A program made the translations under genes and the position numbers. DNA of 64,000 bases, taken from the NCBI RefSeq assembly GCF_035582795.1, contig NC_134365.1:42760135-42824134 (forward strand). Reading direction: 5' to 3'. Positions 56,201-64,000 of this stretch are shown here, piece by piece; within the stretch, counting starts at the first letter, position 1; every line of letters starts with the position of its first letter. The notes beneath the pieces were generated by a model. That model was not told where the DNA came from, did no database searches, and saw only the letters and a program-made list of their open reading frames with translations. The stretch is from Mycteria americana. Taxonomy: Eukaryota > Chordata > Aves > Ciconiiformes > Ciconiidae.

Positions 56201-56500
56201 AGCAATGTGGCTACTGGAAGAAAGGGAGTTAAAAGCTTTGAAAAATTAAAATCTCACACAAACTAACAATGGAAGATTTATTTTTTAAATTATGTACTCC
56301 TGAATACACATCTGCAATGTACAAGTACAATAAAATATGGTTATAGGTGATACATGGGGCTCAACCAGTTGTTTTTTCAATCCCCACTTTGCAAGCCCTT
56401 GGTAAAAGGCCTGACTGTTCTTTGTAAAAAAGGGTGGGATTTTGGCTGAAATTCCCTGAGGACAGAAGCAGATTCATAATCTAATCATTTATTTTCATAA
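53201..56500. other. Intergenic stretch, no gene recognised
   Basis: AT-rich with a small CpG-containing patch at 55.88-56.05 kb. An imperfect, roughly 30-bp repetition around 54.07-54.15 kb is the only internal structure I noticed. Confidence 0.5.
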
Positions 56501-56509
56501 TTGCCTGCT

Positions 56510-56881
56510 ATGTTAAGGAGTGCTCCTATGAAGCTTTGGATATTGCAGCACGATTGTGAAACAAGTCCTTACCCATTATCTGCCAGCAATGTTTATGCAG
56601 ACAGAGCTAAAAATCAGCCAAAATTTCATTACAGGAAATCGAAAACACTGGAAGATGAATGCAAAAAGCATTTGGTAGAAATTAAAGATACTGAAATGAA
56701 ACCTTTTTCCCATATTGAATTAGGAACAGAACATGTTACAAGATTCAAATGCAGAGCTAGAAGAGATGACCAAGATCATTTGGTTTGGCATTCTGCAGAA
56801 CATGGACCTCAGATGTCCATGTTAACCCCTGTTGGAACCAGAGCATCTCTTTCAGCAGGAAAAAAATGCAATCTATGGTAG
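56510..56881 (+). other. Unassigned open reading frame, 123 codons from ATG
   Basis: Opens right after an in-frame TAA (56498-56500) and runs to TAG at 56879-56881. It has a protein-like, non-repetitive composition (MKLWILQHDCETSPYPLSAS; HIELGTEHVTRFKCRARRDD) in a moderately AT-rich region where long frames are less expected. I do not recognise a family. There is no signal peptide, membrane segment or clear splice border. It could be a chance frame, a retrocopy fragment or an unannotated exon. Confidence 0.25.
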
Positions 56882-59800
56882 TTATTAATGAGGTTAATTG
56901 TTAATTACTCTTTTTGTTAGACACTTGCACCTTATTTTTAATCTAAAGTGTTCCTGTCTTAGGCTCTTCTTGACGGATGATGCTATATATTTGTCTGTTA
57001 GGCTGAAGAATTATCTGCTAATAAATTATTTGTTTCCTCTGTAGATATTCACAGGCTGCATTAGCCTTGTTTTTGATAAGATAAAGAGACTCCTCTCCTT
57101 GAGGCTTCCTCATGTTTTCGTGGGGGTTTTTTTTGTCATCCTGCTAGTTCTTCCTTGAATCCCCTCCAAGTTTTCAATATCCTTTTTGAATTGCTGACAC
57201 CAGAAATGGACTCATTTGGCCAGTGTGCTGCTGCCAAACATGGAGGTAATATATCCTATTTACTCCCACTCAGTATTCCGCTGCCTTTAATCACTTGGCA
57301 GAAGGGCTGGGTTAGCAGCTCGTGTTCAGCGTGGCCTCCAGCTTTTTTCCAGTCTGCCGCAGTTTCCTGGGAGGAAGCACTGCCCTTCCCCCAGAAGGAT
57401 GCTCTGGACCCCATCTCCTCGGGTGTCTGGATTTGAGCTTGGCTGCATTAAGTGCGTGGTTTTTAACAGCAACCAGACTATCAGGCGATGCAGACTGCTG
57501 TGTGCCGCTGCCCTACCTGTGCCTCATTTGCCATTTCTCCTATCTGTACATCACTGGCAACATTCAGGAAGATGACAAAGCTTTAAGGCTTATTTCATGT
57601 TCCTTCGAAGGAAAGGATCATATTTCTGTCACAGGCACAAGCACAGGCTCTTTGTTCAGGGATCTTTTCTCTCCCAATTTCTCTTCTGTCTAACTGCAAG
57701 TCCATTGCCACTGAACTATATACTATCACCAAATGGTAACAGGCAAACACACCAGGTTACCTACAGATTAGGTTTAGTTCTGCAATGGATAGACTCCAGT
57801 TAATGAGATTGCTCAATCGCGAAGAAGTTTCTAGCAATCACTGGCCGGGAAGTTAAAGCATTGCTTTGCTCCTCAAAGGCTGTTGACCACTTAATTGACA
57901 TTTCACGGGAAAGCACTGTTACAGTCCTCCCAGTGTGAGTGCAGCAAATGAGACTGTATATGCTTATTAATTATTACTTTCTTCTAGTTACTTCTTATCC
58001 TTCTGTCACTCTTCTATGAGCTTCATAATTTTGGCTTTCCAAACTGCAAAGAGCAGTTTAAAACTTGTAATTTGCCTCTGGATGCTGTAATTGCACTTGG
58101 GTATGCCTGTGTGTGCTCAGCTCACTGCAGACCTGCCAAGCACCTTCACATTGGCACCAAACTGTAATAACCTGCCAAATCCCACCAGAGACCCCCCAGT
58201 CAGCCTGATATCAGCCTGCACCTGACATATTGCCTGCCACGGCACTGCCCAGCCCTCCTGTCGCAGAGCCCACGCAGCAGGCATGGCCAAAACCCAAGGG
58301 GGAACTGTCACCTCTTCCAGCTGCGACCCAGACCTGGGCTCACCCTGTGCCACCGTGCAGCCGTGCCGCTGTCACTGGAGCCCTGTGCTGGGTTCCCAAA
58401 AACTGGGATGCCTGGAGACTGGCAGCCTGCTGCCCCACCAGCTGGAGGCAAGAGAAGTCTTATGGAGCCAGACGAACCCTATGGGCTGCAGCTCTCAGTA
58501 CAGTTAGTGAAAATAACTCAATAACAGTGATAAGAAAAACGCAATTCACTGTGGTATGCCAAAAAGGAGTCCCTGCTGAAGCTTGCCTGGTGCTTAGAGG
58601 TAGGAATCAGCACCCACAGCAGCGTGGGCAGGAGAGATGAGCCGGCAGGACCTTGCTCCAGATGGCCCACGTTGGAAACGCACGGGGAGGCTTGCTCCAT
58701 GCAGCCATGGCCACGAGCAGCTCCATCAGCCCACCAAGCAGCTGCGCCCAGATTCAATTATTTCTTTTTCCGTTTGGCTGACCGACAGTGAGTAGAAGTG
58801 CTGTTTAGTGTTAGGGGCAATTCGTATCATATATTTAGGCAGCAGTGATGCATCGCATCACCGTGAGCCACTGTAGTGCCTTTGCTCTCCCCTTCCTACC
58901 CTCTGGGCGCACACATGCACGGCACCCGACATCACTTGGGCGAGCTGCTGTACGGCAAGATTATTCTAGCTGGTGCTGGTTTAAAAGCTTTAACTGATCC
59001 TATTAACTATCTTTGGAGAAACCCACCTTGCAACTCCAATGAGATCACGACATCCTCGACGCCTCTGGAGGCCAGACGTTTCATTACGGGATGACTAATG
59101 GAGCAAAAAGCTTTTCTTCTTTGTGCATGCAGACAAAATCCACATCCCTGGAGACCACCCTTCCTGCCCCGCCCCCACACGTCATTTTATACTGGATTTT
59201 AAACTACTGATTCTTAGGGAAAAAAACACATCTGGTTTCAAGCTTCAGTGGAAACCAGCCCAGCCAGCCCCTGGAGGCGATGCTGATAGGAAGCACTGGT
59301 CCCCTGGGGCACCAGCGCTGAGCATGACACAGGAGCAGGCTCCAGAGGTTGACCCAAAGCTCTGCAGCCACGACAGTGAAGCAGCCTAGGGAAGTCGAGC
59401 AGGAGGCAGCTGCTGGGCTATTGCTCCAACCTGGCAAGAGAAGAAGGAACATAAATTCATCTCAAGCTGGGCACCGGATTTATGCAGCCTGCGTGGCTCT
59501 GCACAGCCTGCCCGTGGTCTCGTCCCACCCCGGTGCAAGAGGGCTGCTCCGTGGGGAGCTGCATGGCACAGCACCTCCGCAGCGGTGGCCGACTGTGGGT
59601 GGTCCAGCGGTCTTGTTTCATTGGCAGCACCAAGATCAAGGCCATCTCCAGCTGATCCCAAGATGAGGAGGAGGCTGAAGTGGCATAAATGCAACTTACG
59701 GTCTTCTCCATGCACACCTGAACCCAAGCAGGGCTTGGCTGGGCTTCAGCAGCCGATGGCACTGAGGTTCATCTGCGGGGGCTTTCAGAAGCCAAGACAT

Positions 59801-60119
59801 TTGCACCTTCCTCACATTTCTGGTCCTGCTTGGTCCGTGTCCGTACCGTGACACAGAAGGGCAGCAACGTTTAAGCCAGGATTCACAGCTGCATGTGTCA
59901 GGTCCCACAAAAAAAGAAGAAAAAAAAGGAAAATATTAACTCAACAGAGTGCAGTAGGCCTGAAGTCCCTTTTGTAAAACTGGGCTGAACAAAGTACGTG
60001 AGGACACACTACCGGGAACAGCCCTGGTGAGGATGGAGGAGACCAATGAGTCAGCTGGGCCCCTCTGTGACTTTCAGGCACCACCTCTTAAGCTTCATAC
60101 TCCCCACAGAGCTGAGCTA
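56882..60119. other. Intergenic stretch, no gene recognised
   Basis: Holds a possible CR1 remnant at 57.14-57.35 kb and GC-rich patches at 58.1-58.75 and 59.25-59.85 kb, whose frames overlap on both strands and carry no motif. Confidence 0.5.
57140..57350 (-). mobile_element. Possible ancient CR1 remnant
   Basis: TTGAATCCCCTCCAAGTTTT, CAATATCCTTTTTGAATTGC and GACACCAGAAATGGACTC follow the order of a reverse-complement CR1 3' part (CTCCA... ATCCTTCTTGAA... CCCAGAACTGGAC). Strongly degraded. Confidence 0.35.
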
Positions 60120-61010
60120 ATAAGTACATAAGCTCTCCCAATCTTTTTGCCAACCCTGTTTGATGCACATACAATTCCACCTCTAATAATTTTTGCTGCC
60201 ATCCCTGTGAATCCAACAGACGAATTACTAACATTTAAAGCAACCCCTATTCTCGAGTAGCTGCAAAACTGCATTATAAAGCAGATTCATTCTTATTCAA
60301 GTGATACAAGCCTCCCTCGTCATAAGCCCTGAGATCAATGCCCAGGGAGTCCTGGACAAGAAGGGTTGCCCTGGTTAATGACAGTGTGATGGATGCCTGG
60401 GAGCCACTAGTTGTTTTTTGCCCTCACAAGGTGAATGCATTGCTCTACACGTACAGTAGTTATAACTGCTGGCCTGCATGTGCTAAAGAGTCACGGACAC
60501 TCCTCATAAGCCTCTGATCAAAACCTGAAAAGGCCAGGAAGTGTTTTCATGTAATTATTCTCAGCTTTAAAAAAAGCAGAGGGAAGAAAGCAGGCTGCTT
60601 GCTTCCATTGTCTCCGTCCATCTCTGTTTAGCTCCGTTCCTTGGCTGGAAGAAGGTTTAACACCCCCCTATCTTAATTGGGGGAGGTTGAACAATAGGTT
60701 GAGCCAGATGAAAGTGACTGAAATACTACTAGAGATTCAGCAATTCTTTGTTCTTATAATTTTTTACATTCTTTCTCCTTTGCCACTGTCCTTTATTAAA
60801 AGCCTGTATTGATTTTTGTTATCTCTCGCTCTGCCTGCTCTCCCCCCGCTCGCTCAGATGCTTACAGGAATTTAAATAGACTTTCAGAAATGGCGCTCGT
60901 GGTTCTGAAGGTTGTTTAAAAGGACACTGTCAAGACATTTCCCCCCTTTATATTTTAAAAGCTTGACGTATTAAAATTTGAAGATATTTTCTTTTGACGG
61001 GATTGATGTT
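60120..61010. promoter_or_regulatory. Candidate conserved non-coding block D
   Basis: About 0.9 kb without repeats or open frames, with complex sequence and AT-rich cores (CTCTAATAATTTTTGC, CATGTAATTATTC, CTTTATTAAAAGCC). The regulatory role is inferred. Confidence 0.25.
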
Positions 61011-62014
61011 TAGCCAAGCATAGGTCAGATTCAGATTTCACTTATTACCTGGGCTATAACTGAACTAATATTTTTCCTTTATCGGAGAACTGCTACCAAT
61101 ATAAACATTCCTCACACTGTAACATAATGAACTCAGGTCTTCTGCAGAAAAAAAAAATAAAAAAAAAGAATTGTAACATTAACTTGCTGTTTTGTGTAGT
61201 TACAGGAATGGGTACTGGAGTATCTTTTTTTTTTGATTATTCCTTTGATACCAAGATTCATGGGGAGAGAGGAAAAATCATCAGCAAGGTCAAGCTTTTG
61301 TTTCCTGCACTTACTTAAACAAACCCACATTTTTTCTATGAATATTTGTTTGGCAATTGCACCATGTAACAAATCCCAACTGCAAACTACCTTCTCATTC
61401 TTCATTGTAAAGTATGAAAAGTGTTCTCAGGGAAAAAAAAAAATTTTAAAAATCAAGTATTATCTTTGACACAGCCATGTTGAATGATACATCTTTCTCC
61501 TTTCTCATTTGTTTTTGTTTTGTTACCAGGGTAATCTTGCCCACAAAGAATGGTTCCTGACCAAGAGAAGCGTATGGTAATGAGATAAGAGCCATCAATG
61601 GCTGCAGCAGAGTAGAAGGAAATTCAGAAGGAGATAACTAGGTGAATAGGTTTTACACAACCAAATGATGTGTGGAGGAAATGAAACTGGACTACAATGC
61701 TTGCAGTATGTGACCTCATTATTCAAGTTTATCTACAACATACAAGACCAATTCCCCTCTTCTCCGTACTCATCATATATTTCCATGGCATCCTATTTAT
61801 TTCCTCGGTGATCCAGTTGCTACTGCACATCTCAACTCTTCTGTTGTGTCCTAAAAAAACCCCACAAAATAATTGTAGCATAATTTCTCCTCTCTCCTCT
61901 CCTCCTTTTCCTTTCTGAATCTTTTCTCCCCACCATTTCCACAGCGGCTTCACCAACCCGGCCCAACAGCATGTAACGGAGATTTTAATACTCTGGTCAT
62001 GGATGCTTTCTCCC
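61011..62014. other. Intergenic stretch, nothing recognised
   Basis: AT-rich with short A/T runs (61.15, 61.22 and 61.44 kb). No coding or repeat family recognised. Confidence 0.5.
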
Positions 62015-62452
62015 TTATCCTATGCTCCAAGAGCACTGTGCTGCTGTGGACTGGGAAGTGATGTCAGGTGCTGCTGACGTGATCTGGAAGTATTTAATCC
62101 CTTTACTAATGCCGTTCATACAATGATGGAGTCCCAACAGAGGGAGAAAAGAGCTTGTGCACACTGCAGAGCTGACCTGCACCCGCACGGCGATGCTGGC
62201 CACCTTCCGCAGGCTCTGGCTCAGCTGCACGTCAACGATGGCGCAGGATCGTGAGGGGCACACGGCCACCGCCGCCGTGGTCCCCAGGGCGCCGGCGAGG
62301 ATGGAGGTCCCCAGCTCCCCCTCCGTTCTTGTTTCAACATAGGAACCACCAGGCTTCCTCCCGAAAGGGATAAAGCAGCTGACTTGTGGAGATCTCTCGT
62401 GCCTTCCAAGATGGAAAAAGTGAGGGGAAATAATTTTCCCTGAGTCCCTAAG
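62015..62452 (-). other. GC-rich open frame without ATG, possible exon
   Basis: Open for 146 codons on the - strand after a TAG at 62453-62455. The middle part (GTSILAGALGTTAAVAVCPS, DVQLSQSLRKVASIAVRVQ) has strong G/C at third positions and is followed by a donor-like CAG|GTCAGC at 62177/62176. No acceptor is obvious and I recognise no family. It may be a GC-rich chance frame. Confidence 0.2.
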
Positions 62453-64000
62453 CTACGTCCTCTGCCAGCCTTAAGCTGGGGACATCTCTTCCACCCATCC
62501 TGCTAGGCGGTTTCTTCCTTTCGGTGTGCAGGGGATCAAGCACACACACTGTGCTTGATCCCATTCAAAGTAATTTAAATATCTCATTAGGGTAGCAATG
62601 GGTTTGTGCACCGCTTCTACCCTCCTTTCAGCAGAGAGAAGAAAGATAACACAAATATCATAAGCATGGGCTTAAGCAATGCATAAGACGATGGGCTTTG
62701 GAGCTAGCCTGTACTTTTCTTCATGACTCAAAAGACCTAAACAGCAAACAAAATGTAAACACCCCGAGCCCACTGAATGGTGAGCCAGCAGGCTCAGGAA
62801 AATTAAGGGCTCTCCTTGCAGGTAGCTGACTTGGAATTGCTACCAGAGAAAAAACTGATAACAAATATGGTTTGAGGTGTTTGCGCTCTGGTCATCAGGC
62901 CTGTTGATTACGAAGCTGTTATTAGTTACACACAGTCATCCCTCCAAAAACCCCAAATCCTTCAAAAGCGGCTGCTTTGCTGAAGCAGTGAAATGCCATG
63001 TGCATGTATGTCGAAGGGTAGCTTCTCCAAGCAGAAACATGCCCTGGGCAGAGAAACCCCACTTTTTGCTGTAAACATGCAACTACAGCAAATGTCTGTG
63101 CCTGTGAACCAGCAATTACCCCCTCCGCCCCCTCCAGCCCCAAAAGAAATGAACTTAAAGTGCTCACTGCTCATAATCAGGTAGGAATTGTGCCAAAGAA
63201 CTTCATATTGATTTGTAATTTTCAGACATGAAATGCTTTCCTCAGACAGAAACAGAAAGTAAAACAGAATCTGACCTAATGCGGCTGTAAAGAAACCCAG
63301 AGGTATTTTGGATGAAGCCACAATTTTGGTCTTGGCCAAGAATCCTGAACATGGATTATATGGCAAGTAGTTATGGATCCCCTCAGTTCTCTCTCCTAGA
63401 ATAAGAAATCATAGTCAAGTCAGTAAAAGAAACTGGTCGAGAGAAAGGAACGAGAACCACAAGAATTTTAACTAGCACTGGTCGGTAGGTTAGTTTGCTC
63501 ATGGAATGCTTCAAAGAGCCATTGAGTGTCCATCTCTGCATTTCTCCCTCCCGCTGATGGGGTTATTTAAGGTTTTGTTGCTTTTATGCCTGCTACTAAA
63601 TCTTAAGGCACAAAGAACACCATTAGGATGCTAACATTTGAGCACAAATAAGGTGGTGGGGGTTCTTTTAAGGACTTCACTTAGACATTGACTGGGAGAT
63701 GCTTCATACAAATACCACTCCTACGTATAGAGAACTTGCTGATATCTCCTTGCTGCTGCAGTTTGGCACTGAAGCACTGCCATCGCAGAGAACATCTTTG
63801 ACATTATCCTTTTAAAGGGAACTGACTGGGAAGACTAGATAAAATCTGTTCTGCAGAGAAATCAACACGATTGTTTCAGCTCTTGCTTTTATACACCCCA
63901 ATTATTTCCCTTTTGCGTCTAGTCCTTTTGAACTTTACTTCAGTAACAGACCTTCTTGCCTCACAGTTTGAAGTAACCACAAAGATAATCTTTAAAATCA
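62453..64000. other. Intergenic stretch to window end
   Basis: No gene recognised. Contains the 13-bp inverted repeat at 62.53 kb. The last kilobase is AT-rich and repeat-free. Confidence 0.5.
62532..62562. repeat. Perfect 13-bp inverted repeat, 5-nt loop
   Basis: Arms GGGATCAAGCACA and TGTGCTTGATCCC around CACAC. A stable hairpin in either strand; no associated element seen. Confidence 0.92.

Noticed and set aside
64000-64000. PHLDA1, the next gene beyond KRR1 in human
   Set aside because: No PHLDA1-like sequence is seen up to the window end; it probably lies further right.

Overview
The window is vertebrate nuclear DNA, almost certainly from a bird. It has multi-exon genes with GT/AG introns, two CR1 LINE fragments of avian type, short LTR-like fragments, and a CpG-island promoter. 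The gene order GLIPR1-like, GLIPR1, KRR1 matches the human 12q21 neighbourhood. No bacterial, phage or CRISPR features are present.

Region 1 (1-19.4 kb, + strand): two tandem CAP-superfamily genes of the glioma pathogenesis-related 1 family. The first (exons 16-195, 2401-2646, 3066-3178, 3977-4059, 5353-5379, 5499-5725) encodes 291 aa. The second, GLIPR1 (exons 8564-8743, 12648-12893, 15405-15514, 17161-17243, 18427-18453, 18538-18689), encodes 265 aa. Coding-exon sizes are identical or nearly so (180/246/113 or 110/83/27/last) and intron phases match, so they are tandem duplicates. Both are predicted secreted-side proteins with a signal peptide, a CAP domain with the four metal-site residues, a Cys-rich hinge and a C-terminal hydrophobic anchor. 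The upstream copy has an extra proline-rich stalk and an Asn-to-Asp change in a CAP signature.

Region 2 (23.5-29.8 kb, - strand): KRR1, complete in ten coding exons (382 aa), a KH-domain factor of the small-subunit processome. It converges on GLIPR1 and starts in a CpG island at about 29.4-30.0 kb with ETS-like and ZNF143-like motifs. A CR1 insertion in intron 5 carries a clear 28-bp in-place micro-inversion near its 3' end.

Region 3 (30-64 kb): no convincing gene. This is intergenic DNA upstream of KRR1. It holds a perfect 78-bp tandem duplication, a 292-nt almost pure pyrimidine tract, a CCTTG pentanucleotide array, a G23 run, degraded CR1 pieces, two perfect hairpins, two unassigned open frames and several AT-rich, repeat-free blocks that look like distal regulatory elements.

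The two CAP genes and KRR1 are neighbours by conserved synteny; nothing here suggests they share a pathway. I did not find a new biological system. The most distinctive signals are the CR1 micro-inversion, the divergence between the CAP paralogs and the cluster of non-B-DNA tracts at 49.4-51.3 kb. Exon borders come from manual translation and splice consensus, and no alignment or database search was run.
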